Source: Acinetobacter chengduensis
GTDB taxonomy: Bacteria > Pseudomonadota > Gammaproteobacteria > Pseudomonadales > Moraxellaceae
Direction: 5' to 3'
Assembly (NCBI RefSeq): GCF_003664645.1
Contig: NZ_RCHC01000003.1
Span: 124,001 to 188,000, forward strand
Length of the DNA: 64,000 nucleotides
The notes beneath the pieces were generated by a model. It saw nothing but the letters and a program-made list of their open reading frames with translations, was not told the origin of the DNA and searched no databases. Shown here one piece after another: positions 8,914 to 18,079 of this stretch. The stretch's first letter is position 1. Every line of letters begins with the position of its first letter. Position numbers and translations under genes: made by a program.

Positions 8914-8943
8914 TTTATAGCAATGCTTTGGGGGTAAAGGCAA
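8914..8943 (-). promoter_or_regulatory. Predicted sigma-70 promoter of hupB
   Basis: On the minus strand TTGCCT (plus-strand 8938-8943) and TATAAA (8914-8919) are separated by 18 bases. The -10 box is about 65 bases before the hupB start codon. The match to consensus is 4/6 and 5/6. It is predicted from sequence only. Confidence 0.5.
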
Positions 8944-9016
8944 TACTTCTGATCCTCTTTTTTTGCAAAATACGAGAGAAAAAATCCTTGATAAATAAAT
9001 AATGTGGATCGTACTC

Positions 9017-9487
9017 TTATTTTTTCTTTAATTGATCTTTTAAGAGCACTTGCTCTTCAGCTAAGGCATCAACTTTTGCATGTAATTGTAAAAGAAGCTT
9101 TTCTAAATGCTGTAAATCCTTTGGAGTAATTAAGCCAAGTCGATTTAAAGAGTGATTAACGCTATTATCGAGTAGTTTTTCGACTTTATCTTTTGTATCT
9201 GTCACAGACTCTTTTGCTTTTTCGGAAACCTTCTCTACGGTTTGATCGGCAATTTCTGTTGTTTTGGACTCAAGCTCTTCCCCCACCTTGACTAAAGAGT
9301 CAAATAACTTATTACCTTCTTCCTCTGCACGCGAAAAAGCACCTAAACCTGCGAGCCAAATTTGCTTCGTATATTTGCGAAAATCAAGTACAGATTTTCG
9401 GCTAGAATGCCTTGTACGCTTATTCTCAACAAGGTTTTGCTCAGGTAGCTCTTCATGCTTTTCTTCTTCTATATTGATCTGATCCAT
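9017..9487 (-). CDS. Phasin-like granule-associated protein
   Basis: A 156-residue, highly charged helical protein. The core RKYTKQIWLAGLGAFSRAEEEGNKLFDSLVKVGEELE (residues about 37-73) matches the N-terminal signature of the PhaF/PhaI phasin family (W-L-A-G-L-G-A-F/Y). It continues as a long amphipathic helix with KVSEKAKESVTDTKDKVEKL and a coiled-coil end. Phasins coat polyhydroxyalkanoate granules. No PHA synthase gene is seen in this window, so the partner genes lie elsewhere or the protein has another role. It is monocistronic. Confidence 0.8.
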   Translation of the reverse strand: MDQINIEEEKHEELPEQNLVENKRTRHSSRKSVLDFRKYTKQIWLAGLGAFSRAEEEGNKLFDSLVKVGEELESKTTEIADQTVEKVSEKAKESVTDTKDKVEKLLDNSVNHSLNRLGLITPKDLQHLEKLLLQLHAKVDALAEEQVLLKDQLKKK

Positions 9488-9677
9488 CTGTCGGGACGCT
9501 CCTAGCTATTTTATAGGCAATTGTATACAGCAAATTGCAATTTCATACCATAATAACAAACTTAGTACTTGATAGATTTGCTAAACTGTTCTACAAAGCA
9601 ACTTAATTCATGTGTTTTTGTTACACCTGATAGATTTAACAAGCAGGATGCTGTCTTCAGGTAAGGATTGATTATTT

Positions 9678-10325
9678 ATGAGTGATGCGCAACAGAGAAA
9701 AGATCAAACTCATCTGCTCCTCACAATGACTCTAATTGTTTTAGAAACAGTTTTCTCATTTATTTTAAAACATGACCGCGTTGTGGCACTTCAAGCTAAA
9801 AAGTTTGTAGACCAAAAAATTGCAATCAAAATCAACAGTTATATTCCATACTTCGATTTTTATGTGCAGTTTTCAGACCATGGTATTTTGTTTGATGAAA
9901 AAGCGCCTGAAAAAGCAGTTGACCTTGATGTCCGCACTACACTCATGGATTTAATCAAAATATTCGTTTTTGGTAATCGTCGTAGCATTAAAGGTATGCG
10001 TATAGATGGTGATATCGTATTAAAAGACGAATTTCGTGATTTACTATCTTTATTTAGTGTCCCAAAATTACTTTCAGATTGGAAACACTGGCTCTCTGAA
10101 GCGCCTAGTGACAATGACATTACGGCCTCTAAAAAACGTATTGCACCACTTTTAGAGAAAATTGATCAACAACGCTCTAAAATAAACACCCTACAAGTGG
10201 AAGTAAAACAATATAAAAACCGCATTAAACGCATTGAGCGCCGTCAAAAGCGGATTAATGTAATCTTTACAATGATTACTGTTCTATTAATCGCGTTACT
10301 AGTGTATAATGTTTGGCCTGCTTAA
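9678..10325 (+). CDS. SCP2/UbiJ-like protein with coiled coil and C-terminal membrane anchor
   Basis: A 215-residue protein I do not recognise firmly. Residues about 25-140 have the alternating beta pattern of an SCP2-like lipid-binding fold: KIAIKINSYIPYFDFYVQFSDHGILF, a DVRTTLMDLIKIF helix, and the strand/turn KGMRIDGDIVLKDEFRDLL. These resemble UbiJ (ubiquinone biosynthesis accessory factor). Residues about 155-190 form a coiled coil rich in K, R and Q, and the last 20 residues are a membrane helix (IFTMITVLLIALLVYNVW). UbiJ does not normally end in a membrane anchor, so this may be a relative with a different role. It lies 113 bases before iscR. Confidence 0.45.
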   Translation: MSDAQQRKDQTHLLLTMTLIVLETVFSFILKHDRVVALQAKKFVDQKIAIKINSYIPYFDFYVQFSDHGILFDEKAPEKAVDLDVRTTLMDLIKIFVFGNRRSIKGMRIDGDIVLKDEFRDLLSLFSVPKLLSDWKHWLSEAPSDNDITASKKRIAPLLEKIDQQRSKINTLQVEVKQYKNRIKRIERRQKRINVIFTMITVLLIALLVYNVWPA

Positions 10326-10372
10326 CTGCATAATTTTGCAGTAAAAATAAAACCAATCAACTGTACTTAAAA

Positions 10373-10397
10373 AAACTTGACTATTTTAGTCAGGATT
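10373..10397 (+). promoter_or_regulatory. IscR type 1 operator overlapping the isc promoter
   Basis: The core CTTGACTATTTTAGTCAGG (10376-10394) fits the known type 1 IscR site pattern YYGACTRWWWYAGTCRRS: the two GACT/AGTC half-sites and the AT-rich centre all match. It overlaps the predicted -35 box (TTGACT, 10377-10382) and the spacer up to the -10 box (TAAAAT, 10400-10405). This fits autorepression by holo-IscR as in E. coli. Confidence 0.8.
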
Positions 10398-10405
10398 CTT
10401 AAAAT
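10377..10405 (+). promoter_or_regulatory. Predicted sigma-70 promoter of the isc operon
   Basis: TTGACT at 10377-10382 and TAAAAT at 10400-10405 are exactly 17 bases apart, a near-consensus promoter. The iscR start codon is 33 bases downstream of the -10 box, so the leader is short. Confidence 0.75.
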
Positions 10406-10438
10406 CTACACATCTAGTCTAAACATGTGTATCGAATC

Positions 10439-10912
10439 ATGCGCTTAACAACTCGCGGTCGTTACGCAGTGACTGCTCTACTTGATCTAGCTTTGCAGCC
10501 AACTGAACAAACGATCACTCTTGCAGAAATTGCTGCTCGCCAGACAATTTCTGTTGCATATTTAGAGCAGCTATTTGCGAAATTAAAACGCCACGGCTTA
10601 GTTTCTAGTATTCGCGGTGCAAACGGCGGTTATCACTTAGCTCGTAGCGCTGAAGAAATCACAGTCTTAGAAATCATTGAAGCTGTAAACGAAACTGTTG
10701 ATGCAACGCGTTGCGACCATAAAGGCAACTGTCAAAATGGTGCAATGTGCTTAACTCACGACTTATGGCAAGAACTCTCCCACCACATTGCCGATTATCT
10801 CGCAAAAATCACACTTGCAGACCTTGTAGCTCGTGACAACGTACAAACCGTTGCCATTCGCCAAAATTCTTCAAACTTTGATTCAGCTCTTCTATCGGTT
10901 ACAGGTATTTGA
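10439..10912 (+). CDS. iscR: Fe-S cluster-sensing regulator IscR
   Basis: The ATG at 10439 is chosen over an upstream in-frame GTG (10427) because IscR proteins begin [18 protein letters not shown]. The 157-residue product has the Rrf2-type winged helix at about residues 1-65. The [2Fe-2S] ligands Cys92, Cys98 and Cys104 with His107 are all present at the E. coli positions (C-x5-C-x5-C-x2-H). Holo-IscR represses its own operon through a type 1 site, present here in the promoter. Apo-IscR acts at other targets. It is the first gene of the isc operon and is followed by iscS after one base. Confidence 0.96.
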   Translation: MRLTTRGRYAVTALLDLALQPTEQTITLAEIAARQTISVAYLEQLFAKLKRHGLVSSIRGANGGYHLARSAEEITVLEIIEAVNETVDATRCDHKGNCQNGAMCLTHDLWQELSHHIADYLAKITLADLVARDNVQTVAIRQNSSNFDSALLSVTGI

Positions 10913-10913
10913 C

Positions 10914-12131
10914 ATGAAACGTCCTATTTATCTTGATTATGCAGCAACAACTCCTGTAGACCCTCAAGTTGCTGAACGTATGATGGAGTGCCTAACATTT
11001 GATGGCACTTTCGGTAATGCTGCTTCTCGCTCGCACGCTTACGGCTGGCAAGCAGAAGAGAAAGTTGAATACGCACGTGAACAAGTTGCGAATCTTGTAA
11101 AAGCAGATCCACGTGAAATCGTATGGACTTCTGGTGCAACTGAGTCTGATAACCTTGCACTTAAAGGTGTTGCTCAATTCTATGCATCTAAAGGTAAACA
11201 TATCATTACCTCTAAAATTGAACATAAAGCAATTTTAGATACATGCCGTGAGCTTGAAGAAGAAGGCTTTGAAATTACTTATCTTGAGCCAGAAGCAAAA
11301 ACAGGTTTAATTACACCTGAAATGGTTCAAGTTGCACTTCGCCCAGATACTATTCTTGTTTCACTCATGATGGTAAACAACGAAATTGGTACTGTAACTG
11401 ACGTTGCTGCAATTGGCGAATTAACACGCGCTAACAAAACTTATTTCCACGTAGATGCGGCTCAAGCAGCTGGTAAAGTTGAAATTGATCTTTCAACTTT
11501 AAAAGTTGACTTAATGAGTTTCTCTGCACACAAAATTTATGGCCCTAAAGGCATTGGTGCTTTATTTGTACGTCGTTCACCTCGCGTACGCGTAAAAGCT
11601 CAAATGCACGGTGGTGGTCATGAACGCGGTATGCGCTCTGGTACTTTAGCAACTCACCAAATCGTGGGTATGGGTGAAGCATTTGAACTTGCTGGCAAAA
11701 ACTTGCAAGCAGAACAAACCCGCCTACGCGTACTTCGTGACAAGCTTTGGAATGGCTTACAAGGTTTAGAACAAGTGTTCTTAAACGGCCACCCAGAACA
11801 TAACGTAGCAAACTATTTAAACGTTAGCTTCAACTTTGTTGAAGGCGAATCGTTAATGATGTCATTGAAAGACGCTGCTGTATCTTCTGGTTCAGCGTGT
11901 ACTTCAGCAACATTAGAACCTTCATACGTTCTACGCGCTTTAGGTCTTTCTGACGAATTAGCACACAGCTCTATCCGCTTCAGCTTTGGTAAATACACCA
12001 CTGAAGAAGATATTGATCATGTGTTAGAAGTAACTATCGCTGCTGTTGAGAAATTGCGTGAGCTTTCTCCACTTTGGGATATGTACAAAGAAGGTATCGA
12101 CCTTTCTACTGTTGAATGGGCTGAACACTGA
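10914..12131 (+). CDS. iscS: Cysteine desulfurase IscS
   Basis: I take the ATG at 10914, giving a 405-residue protein starting [18 protein letters not shown], as in all IscS. The upstream extension overlaps iscR and is not conserved. The PLP-binding Lys207 sits in [10 protein letters not shown] and the active-site Cys329 in SSGSACTS. It takes sulfur from cysteine as a persulfide and passes it to IscU and other acceptors. Size and residue numbering match E. coli IscS. It follows iscR by a single base. A 107-base gap with a strong hairpin separates it from iscU. Confidence 0.97.
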   Translation: MKRPIYLDYAATTPVDPQVAERMMECLTFDGTFGNAASRSHAYGWQAEEKVEYAREQVANLVKADPREIVWTSGATESDNLALKGVAQFYASKGKHIITSKIEHKAILDTCRELEEEGFEITYLEPEAKTGLITPEMVQVALRPDTILVSLMMVNNEIGTVTDVAAIGELTRANKTYFHVDAAQAAGKVEIDLSTLKVDLMSFSAHKIYGPKGIGALFVRRSPRVRVKAQMHGGGHERGMRSGTLATHQIVGMGEAFELAGKNLQAEQTRLRVLRDKLWNGLQGLEQVFLNGHPEHNVANYLNVSFNFVEGESLMMSLKDAAVSSGSACTSATLEPSYVLRALGLSDELAHSSIRFSFGKYTTEEDIDHVLEVTIAAVEKLRELSPLWDMYKEGIDLSTVEWAEH

Positions 12132-12141
12132 TTCACCCTCT

Positions 12142-12171
12142 TGAGATAGCTTTTAATTAAAGGCTATCTCA
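12142..12171 (+). promoter_or_regulatory. Intercistronic hairpin between iscS and iscU
   Basis: TGAGATAGC (12142-12150) pairs perfectly with GCTATCTCA (12163-12171), and the AT-rich loop can extend the stem. There is no U-run after it, so it is not a standard terminator. It could protect or process the mRNA between iscS and the scaffold genes. It is seen directly; the role is inferred. Confidence 0.55.
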
Positions 12172-12237
12172 TTGATTAATGTTATTTCACCCCCATATTA
12201 AATCTTAAAGGCTGACCCCGAGGTTTGGAGAAGCATC

Positions 12238-12624
12238 ATGGCTTATAGCGAAAAAGTAATTGATCATTACGAAAACCCTCGTAATGTTGGTGTTTTAGAC
12301 AAAAATGCTGAAAATGTTGGTACTGGCATGGTTGGTGCTCCAGCATGTGGCGACGTTATGCGTCTACAAATCCAAGTTGATGATAACGGTGTGATTGAAG
12401 AAGCACGTTTTAAAACTTATGGTTGTGGTTCTGCAATTGCCTCTAGTTCTTTAGTAACTGAATGGTTAAAAGGCAAAACCTTAGATCAAGCACAAGCGAT
12501 CAAAAATATTGACATCGCAACTGAGCTTGCACTACCACCAGTAAAAGTACACTGTTCTGTACTTGCTGAAGATGCAATTAAAGCTGCTGTAGAAGACTAC
12601 CGTAGCAAAAAAACAAAAGCTTAA
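12238..12624 (+). CDS. iscU: Fe-S cluster scaffold protein IscU
   Basis: A 128-residue protein with all IscU ligands: Cys37 and Asp39 in GAPACGDVM, Cys63 in YGCGSAIASSS, and His105-Cys106 in VHCSVLAEDA. The chaperone-recognition loop LPPVK, the site bound by HscA, is present at residues 99-103. It assembles [2Fe-2S] clusters with sulfur from IscS and hands them on with HscB/HscA. A good ribosome-binding sequence (GGAG, 12224-12227) precedes the ATG. Confidence 0.98.
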   Translation: MAYSEKVIDHYENPRNVGVLDKNAENVGTGMVGAPACGDVMRLQIQVDDNGVIEEARFKTYGCGSAIASSSLVTEWLKGKTLDQAQAIKNIDIATELALPPVKVHCSVLAEDAIKAAVEDYRSKKTKA

Positions 12625-12661
12625 ATTTCTAAGTTTTTGAAATAGATATCACGGAGTTTTC

Positions 12662-12982
12662 ATGATCCACTTAACTGAAAATGCGGCTGCTCATATTAGC
12701 AATTACCTAAAGAATCGTGGTAAAGGTGAAGGCATTCGCGTTGGCGTGAAAACTTCAGGCTGTTCAGGTTTGGCTTATGTTCTTGAGTTTGTTGATGAAA
12801 CAAATGAACACGACCAAGTCTTTGAACAGTTTGGCGTTAAAGTTTTTACAGACCCTAAAAGCTTAGTTTATCTCGAAGGTTTAGAGATGGACTATGTGAA
12901 AAACGGCCTGAACGAAGGCTTCGAATTTAACAACCCAAATAAAAAAGGCGAATGTGGTTGTGGTGAATCTTTCACTGTCTAA
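12662..12982 (+). CDS. iscA: A-type Fe-S carrier IscA
   Basis: The 106-residue protein has the three conserved cysteines of A-type carriers: Cys34 in SGCSGLAY and Cys98 and Cys100 in ECGCGESF. These bind iron or a Fe-S cluster for transfer to target proteins, mainly for [4Fe-4S] assembly. A CACGGAG ribosome-binding site precedes the ATG. It lies 37 bases after iscU and shares the isc transcript. Confidence 0.97.
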   Translation: MIHLTENAAAHISNYLKNRGKGEGIRVGVKTSGCSGLAYVLEFVDETNEHDQVFEQFGVKVFTDPKSLVYLEGLEMDYVKNGLNEGFEFNNPNKKGECGCGESFTV

Positions 12983-13007
12983 TCCATACATTCTGCCTTC
13001 TTTATGC

Positions 13008-13037
13008 ATTAAAACAGTGTAAAATCACTGTTTTAAT
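13008..13037 (+). terminator. Terminator-like hairpin between iscA and hscB
   Basis: ATTAAAACAGTG (13008-13019) pairs perfectly with CACTGTTTTAAT (13026-13037) around a 6-base loop. The right arm is T-rich, so the structure could work as a partial terminator that lowers expression of hscBA-fdx relative to iscRSUA. The stem is visible; the read-through role is inference. Confidence 0.55.
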
Positions 13038-13087
13038 TGCATTTAATGCAACCATTTTTTGCACATCAATCGCGGAATACATCTCCC

Positions 13088-13603
13088 ATGAATCATTTTG
13101 AGCTGTTCAATCTGCCCGCAGCACTCGATATCGATTTAGCAGCTTTAAAAGCGCAATTCCTGAGTTTGCAGCAACAATTCCATCCCGACAAAGCTGAAGA
13201 TAAAGACCAAGCATTGATTCAATCCAGTGAAATCAACCAAGCTTATAAAGTCTTATCACAAGTAGACAGTCGCGCAGCTTATTTACTCAGCTTAAAAAAA
13301 CAAGATTATCACCTTGATCAATCCATCAGTGATTTTGAGTTTTTACAAGATGCAATGGAAATTCGTGAGCAACTGGATGATGCGCAAGGCTCAGAAGATC
13401 TGAAATCTTTACGTGTTGAAGTGCAACAATGGATGGATGGCTTAGTCCGCGAATTTAAAATCGACTACGACGATGAAGACTGGGCTGAAGCACGTGATAC
13501 TGTACGAAAATTACGCTTCTTCCAAAAAGTCATGGCTGATATTGAGAGAGCTGATGATCGTTTCTTAGATGACGATAGCTTCGATTTAGATGATGATTTT
13601 TAA
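13088..13603 (+). CDS. hscB: Fe-S assembly co-chaperone HscB
   Basis: The ATG at 13088 starts MNHFELFNLP, the usual HscB beginning. The in-frame start at 13037 falls inside the intercistronic hairpin and is rejected. The product has 171 residues: a J-domain with the HPD motif (FHPDKAED, about residues 34-41), then a helical C-terminal domain (about 80-171) that binds IscU, with a very acidic tail. It recruits HscA to IscU and stimulates its ATPase. hscA follows 34 bases later. Confidence 0.95.
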   Translation: MNHFELFNLPAALDIDLAALKAQFLSLQQQFHPDKAEDKDQALIQSSEINQAYKVLSQVDSRAAYLLSLKKQDYHLDQSISDFEFLQDAMEIREQLDDAQGSEDLKSLRVEVQQWMDGLVREFKIDYDDEDWAEARDTVRKLRFFQKVMADIERADDRFLDDDSFDLDDDF

Positions 13604-13637
13604 TTTTTTTATATTTAACGTTCAAAGGATGTAACAC

Positions 13638-15497
13638 ATGGCTCTCTTGCAAATTGCAGAACCTGGTCAATCAAGTGCACCGCATGAACACCGTATTGCA
13701 ATTGGTATTGATTTAGGCACAACGCATTCACTCGTTGCTTCTGTACTTTCAGGTAAAGCAAAAGTGCTACAGGACGAACACAGCCGCGTGTTACTCCCGT
13801 CTATTGTTCACTATGCTACGGATACAACAGTATATGGTGATGACGCAAAAGCTTATTTAACAACAGATCCCAAAAACACGATTGTCTCTGTAAAACGCTT
13901 TATGGGTCGCTCAAAAGCAGATATTAAATTTCAACACCCCTACGCTTTGGTGGGTGAAGACAATCAAATGCCTGCTTTCGAAACAGTACAAGGTCGTAAA
14001 ACACCTGTTGAAATTTCTGCTGAAATTTTAAAACAGCTTAAAGACCGTGCTGAATTAAACCTACAAAATCCAATTAATGGTGCAGTCATTACTGTTCCCG
14101 CTTATTTTGATGAAGCTCAACGCCAAGCAACACGTGATGCCGCACAACTTGCTGGCCTCAATGTTTTACGTCTATTAAACGAACCCACAGCTGCCGCGGT
14201 AGCTTATGGCCTAGATCAAGAATCTAATCTTGCGCATGACCAAAACTATGTTATTTATGACTTAGGTGGTGGTACATTTGACGTTTCAATTTTACGTTTT
14301 TCTCAAGGCGTATTTGAAGTATTAGCAACAGGTGGCCACACTGCCCTCGGTGGTGATGATTTAGATCGCTTAATTGTAAAATGGGCAAAAAAACAGCTAA
14401 ATATTGATACACTCGATGATGCTGAATATGCACAATTTATTGTGGCTGCACGTAAAGCAAAAGAAGCTCTAAGTGATGTAGCCTCTGTAGAATTACAATT
14501 ACTCGACCAAACACTTGTACTTGATCGTGCTAATTTTGAAAGCATCATTCAAGTTGCTCTAGATAAAACAATGAGCGTGTGTAAGCGCGTATTACGCGAT
14601 GCCAAACTTGAACTTAATGATATTCACAGTGTGGTATTGGTGGGTGGTTCAACGCGTTCATACGCTGTACAAGATGCTGTCCGTAATGTGTTCCAAAAAG
14701 AACCTTTATGTACCATCAACCCAGATGAAGTTGTAGCGATTGGTGCAGCCATTACTGCCAATCAATTGATTGGTAATACCAAAGACGGCTCATTACTACT
14801 AGACGTTACACCACTTTCACTGGGCTTAGAAACCATGGGCGGTTTGGTAGAGCGATTAATTTCGCGTAATACTGCTATTCCAGTTGCACGTCGCCAAGAA
14901 TTTACAACCTATCAAGATGGCCAAACTGCCATGTTGATTCATGTTGTACAAGGTGAACGTGATTTGGTAGAACACTGCCGTAGCTTGGGCCGTTTTGTAC
15001 TTCGTGGTATTCCTCCAATGACTGCAGGTCAAGCACGTATTGAAGTAACCTTCCAAGTAGATGCAGATGGTCTATTGACTGTGGCAGCAAAGGAAACCAC
15101 TTCTGGTGTACATGCACAAATTGATATTAAACCATCTTATGGTTTATCTGATACAGATACAGAGCGTCTACTTCTTGATGGTTTCAAATTTGCAGAAGAA
15201 GACAAACATCTTCGTCATTTGCATGAAACCAAAATTGAAGCACAACGCGAGTTAGAAGCGCTTACTCAAGCACTAAAAGCCGATCAGCAGCTTTTAGCGA
15301 GCGCTGATTTAGATGCGCTTTTACACGCGAAACAAGCATTAGAAACACAACTTGAATCTAATGAGATTAAAGCCATTGAACATGCCGTAGAACAGCTTAA
15401 AATACATAGTGATGCCTTTGCAGCTGCACGTATGAATCAACATATTGATACTGCACTAAAAGGTACAAAGCTCGACGACTGGTCAAACTCAAATTAA
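13638..15497 (+). CDS. hscA: Fe-S assembly Hsp70 chaperone HscA
   Basis: A 619-residue specialised Hsp70. The nucleotide-binding domain has [13 protein letters not shown] (about 22-34), the phosphate-2 motif [13 protein letters not shown] and the adenosine motif VVLVGGSTR. The substrate-binding domain begins around residue 395 ([17 protein letters not shown]). Length and the H in GTTHSLV are typical of HscA rather than DnaK. It pulls the cluster-loaded IscU conformer at its LPPVK loop for cluster release, driven by ATP and HscB. It is cotranscribed with hscB and fdx (16 bases). Confidence 0.97.
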   Translation: MALLQIAEPGQSSAPHEHRIAIGIDLGTTHSLVASVLSGKAKVLQDEHSRVLLPSIVHYATDTTVYGDDAKAYLTTDPKNTIVSVKRFMGRSKADIKFQHPYALVGEDNQMPAFETVQGRKTPVEISAEILKQLKDRAELNLQNPINGAVITVPAYFDEAQRQATRDAAQLAGLNVLRLLNEPTAAAVAYGLDQESNLAHDQNYVIYDLGGGTFDVSILRFSQGVFEVLATGGHTALGGDDLDRLIVKWAKKQLNIDTLDDAEYAQFIVAARKAKEALSDVASVELQLLDQTLVLDRANFESIIQVALDKTMSVCKRVLRDAKLELNDIHSVVLVGGSTRSYAVQDAVRNVFQKEPLCTINPDEVVAIGAAITANQLIGNTKDGSLLLDVTPLSLGLETMGGLVERLISRNTAIPVARRQEFTTYQDGQTAMLIHVVQGERDLVEHCRSLGRFVLRGIPPMTAGQARIEVTFQVDADGLLTVAAKETTSGVHAQIDIKPSYGLSDTDTERLLLDGFKFAEEDKHLRHLHETKIEAQRELEALTQALKADQQLLASADLDALLHAKQALETQLESNEIKAIEHAVEQLKIHSDAFAAARMNQHIDTALKGTKLDDWSNSN

Positions 15498-15513
15498 TTT
15501 ATAGGTTAAGACT

Positions 15514-15852
15514 ATGCCACGTATTAAAGTATTGCCTCATGCAACAATTTGCCCAAATGGCGCTGAGTTTGAAGTTGAGTCAAATGCAAACCTATGCCAA
15601 AGCCTTTTAGACAATGGCATTAAAATCGAACACGCTTGTGATATGTCAAAAGCATGTACAACTTGTCACGTTGTTGTTCGTAGAGGTTTTGATGGCCTTG
15701 AAGAAATGGACGACATTGAAGCTGACTTATTAGACCGTGCTTGGGGTCTAGAGCCAGACTCTCGTTTATCTTGCCAAGTTAAAATTGAAAATGAAGATTT
15801 GGAAGTAGAAATTCCGAAGTATACGATTAACCATGCTTCTGAAAATCACTAA
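15514..15852 (+). CDS. fdx: [2Fe-2S] ferredoxin of the isc system
   Basis: A 112-residue adrenodoxin-type ferredoxin. Ligands are Cys42, Cys48 and Cys51 in ACDMSKACTTCHVVV and Cys87 in RLSCQV. It supplies electrons to IscS/IscU during cluster assembly. It is the last gene of the operon here. iscX, which follows fdx in E. coli, is absent, and a strong terminator follows. Confidence 0.96.
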   Translation: MPRIKVLPHATICPNGAEFEVESNANLCQSLLDNGIKIEHACDMSKACTTCHVVVRRGFDGLEEMDDIEADLLDRAWGLEPDSRLSCQVKIENEDLEVEIPKYTINHASENH

Positions 15853-15884
15853 ATTATTGATGACTTAGTGATTTTAGAATCGTA

Positions 15885-15913
15885 TAAAAAAGACCGCAAA
15901 AGCGGTCTTTTTT
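15885..15913 (+). terminator. Rho-independent terminator of the isc operon
   Basis: The stem AAGACCGC/GCGGTCTT with an AAAA loop is followed by TTTT. It begins 32 bases after the fdx stop. Confidence 0.9.
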
Positions 15914-15979
15914 AGTTTAACAATCTACTTACTTATTGTGTGATTTCAGACAAAATGAGTGAACATCGGCTAGTTCTGC

Positions 15980-17449
15980 TTAACTATGTGTTTCTATTTT
16001 TTCAATTTTTTCGATGATTTCATCTTCAAGATTGAGTTTTACAATCCCTTCCGAGTTCGTCATTTTCTGCTGTGTTTGAATACGCTTAATCATTTTTTCA
16101 AGTACATGAATCAGCTCTGGGTACTCAAAATTTTGTACTTCATCTAAGTTCAACAGCAAATGGAAACCCTTATACTCATAGTCAAACCAGCGTTGATAAT
16201 CGACTTTTTGCGAAGTATAACGCTCCATCACTTGCCATGTGCGTACCGGTCCTTGAATACCCTTTAAGTAAATCGGTGCTTTAGGTGCACATAAATAATC
16301 ATTTTTAATCAGTTTATGCGTATCATCTGAAATTAAGATTTCATCAACTTCAGCAGCACTTTGTAAACGAGCAGCCAAGTTAGCATCACGACCTACAATC
16401 GTATATGCCATACGGTGTGCTGCGCCATAGTTTCCTACGTGGCAATATCCTGTTGAAATACCCATACGGATATGCAGTGGCGGATACCCCATCTTGATCC
16501 AACGCTCACGAAGTAGTTTCATCTGCTGGCGCATGACCATTGCCATTTCCAAACATACTTTGGCATCTTGCTCTACACCTTGACTGTGTGGATCACCAAA
16601 GAAAATAAGGATTGCATCACCCATAAACTTGTCGACCGTAGCTTCATATTGCTTCGCAATTTCAGTCATGTGACTTAAATAATCATTAAGCAAGAAGGCT
16701 AAATCGTCGGGAATGAGTGTTTCTGAAAGCTCCGTAAAGCCTTGAATATCTGAAAAGAAAATTGTCATTTTCTTACGCTTGTATTCAATTTTGGCTTCAG
16801 ACTCCCCCTTCATAATAGACTGCCACAATTGCACTGGCGCATAACGGCTTAGCTGATTGGCAAATTCCATATAGCGGTTCATCTGATCATAATAGTGATT
16901 CTTTTTGTTGGCCATATATTGGACTTGGGAGATTTGATAATAACTACCCACGCCAAAATAAGTAATCAAACACAAGAATCCCACCACCGTCAGTTCACTG
17001 CTGGTGGTGTCAAAGTATTCGTGGAAGTCAAATATAAAGATGGTGCATAAATAAAAAATTGAAATCCCGATAAGACTGGCTAGAGACACCATCAAAAAGG
17101 AAATTCTGTTATTTATTGCCGTATACAGTAGCGCAAAAAGCGCTAAAAATGTCAGCACCAAATTGAGATGCACTGCCGACAACATCACCGAAATAATTAA
17201 AATATCGATGATAAAAAGTACATTTCGCTTAACCTTATTATTAAACCGATAAATTAACCAATGTGAAAATTTTGGCGTAATTAAAAGCATAGCAAGTAGG
17301 AAAAACGGAATATAAATTTGGTACTGCGTATCTGGCTGAGTGTAATGATAGACGATGGCAACCAACGACAGCATTAGGTAGCCCATCAAGCGATGGACAT
17401 ACTCAAACTGTCTTGGTTCTTTATTAATCCATTCGTCTAACAATGCCAC
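15980..17449 (-). CDS. Membrane-bound class III adenylate/guanylate cyclase (CyaB-like)
   Basis: A 489-residue protein. Six or so hydrophobic helices fill residues about 18-180. A class III catalytic domain follows at about 225-400. Metal-binding Asp234 lies in FFSDIQGFTEL and Asp278 in DKFMGDAILIFFGD. The transition-state Asn/Arg are in GRDANLAARLQ. The layout (membrane sensor plus C-terminal cyclase) resembles Pseudomonas CyaB, which makes cAMP for Vfr-type control. Adenylate is likelier than guanylate cyclase, but this was not proven from the specificity residues. A C-terminal tail of about 80 residues ends with an acidic coiled stretch. It is monocistronic. Confidence 0.85.
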   Translation of the reverse strand: MALLDEWINKEPRQFEYVHRLMGYLMLSLVAIVYHYTQPDTQYQIYIPFFLLAMLLITPKFSHWLIYRFNNKVKRNVLFIIDILIISVMLSAVHLNLVLTFLALFALLYTAINNRISFLMVSLASLIGISIFYLCTIFIFDFHEYFDTTSSELTVVGFLCLITYFGVGSYYQISQVQYMANKKNHYYDQMNRYMEFANQLSRYAPVQLWQSIMKGESEAKIEYKRKKMTIFFSDIQGFTELSETLIPDDLAFLLNDYLSHMTEIAKQYEATVDKFMGDAILIFFGDPHSQGVEQDAKVCLEMAMVMRQQMKLLRERWIKMGYPPLHIRMGISTGYCHVGNYGAAHRMAYTIVGRDANLAARLQSAAEVDEILISDDTHKLIKNDYLCAPKAPIYLKGIQGPVRTWQVMERYTSQKVDYQRWFDYEYKGFHLLLNLDEVQNFEYPELIHVLEKMIKRIQTQQKMTNSEGIVKLNLEDEIIEKIEKIETHS

Positions 17450-17505
17450 TCAGTTACTCCTTGCGGACATAGATAGCCACACCTTCCTTAAATGGAAATA
17501 TGTGT

Positions 17506-17940
17506 TCAATCCATACGCCAATCAAATGGCATATCACCTTGACCACGCAATGCCAACATTAAAGTCTGACGCATGTGAGCCAGTACTTCATTACTGTATG
17601 GTACAGCTGGTGTGCCCCAAACTGGTTTAGGCCATGCCACATCATTCTGGTAGCGTACAACATGATGGAAATGCAGTTGTGGAACCATATTTCCCAATGC
17701 CGCTACATTCATTTTATCTGCGCGAAATACGCGAGATAACTGGCTAGACAACCAGCTTGATTCACGTAGGAATTGTTCTTGGTCTGCTTGGCTCAGTTCA
17801 TATAGTTCTGTAATGCCTGGAACACGCGGTATAAGAATCAACCACGGAAATTGCATATCATTCATCAAACGACATGTTGACAGTGGAAAGTCGCCTACAT
17901 AAAACGTATCTTGAGCAAGTTGTGGATGTAAACTAAACAT
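17506..17940 (-). CDS. HIT-family nucleotide-binding protein
   Basis: A 144-residue protein with a histidine-triad-like motif VPQLHFHHVVRY at about residues 88-99, preceded by the usual MNVAALGN helix-strand block. The central histidines (H-F-H-H) depart slightly from the HxHxH pattern. This subgroup (proteins starting with FSLHPQLAQDTFYVGDFPLS and carrying LILIPRVPGITELYEL) is common in proteobacteria and probably hydrolyses nucleoside phosphoramidates or dinucleotides. It lies 57 bases from the cyclase start on the same strand, so the two may be cotranscribed. Confidence 0.85.
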   Translation of the reverse strand: MFSLHPQLAQDTFYVGDFPLSTCRLMNDMQFPWLILIPRVPGITELYELSQADQEQFLRESSWLSSQLSRVFRADKMNVAALGNMVPQLHFHHVVRYQNDVAWPKPVWGTPAVPYSNEVLAHMRQTLMLALRGQGDMPFDWRMD

Positions 17941-18079
17941 ATCTTTATAAATGATGCAAAATTAGAATGATGGCTAATACTATCACATCCTATTGGGTGT
18001 GAAAATTATAGGCTATGTGTTTCAGTACAAATAACTTAGATTTGCTTTGAAGCAAGTCACACTTTTAACTTTAATAAAT

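Noticed and set aside
10427..10438. Upstream GTG as iscR start
   Set aside because: IscR proteins start [11 protein letters not shown]; the ATG at 10439 gives exactly that and reproduces the ligand numbering Cys92/98/104, His107.
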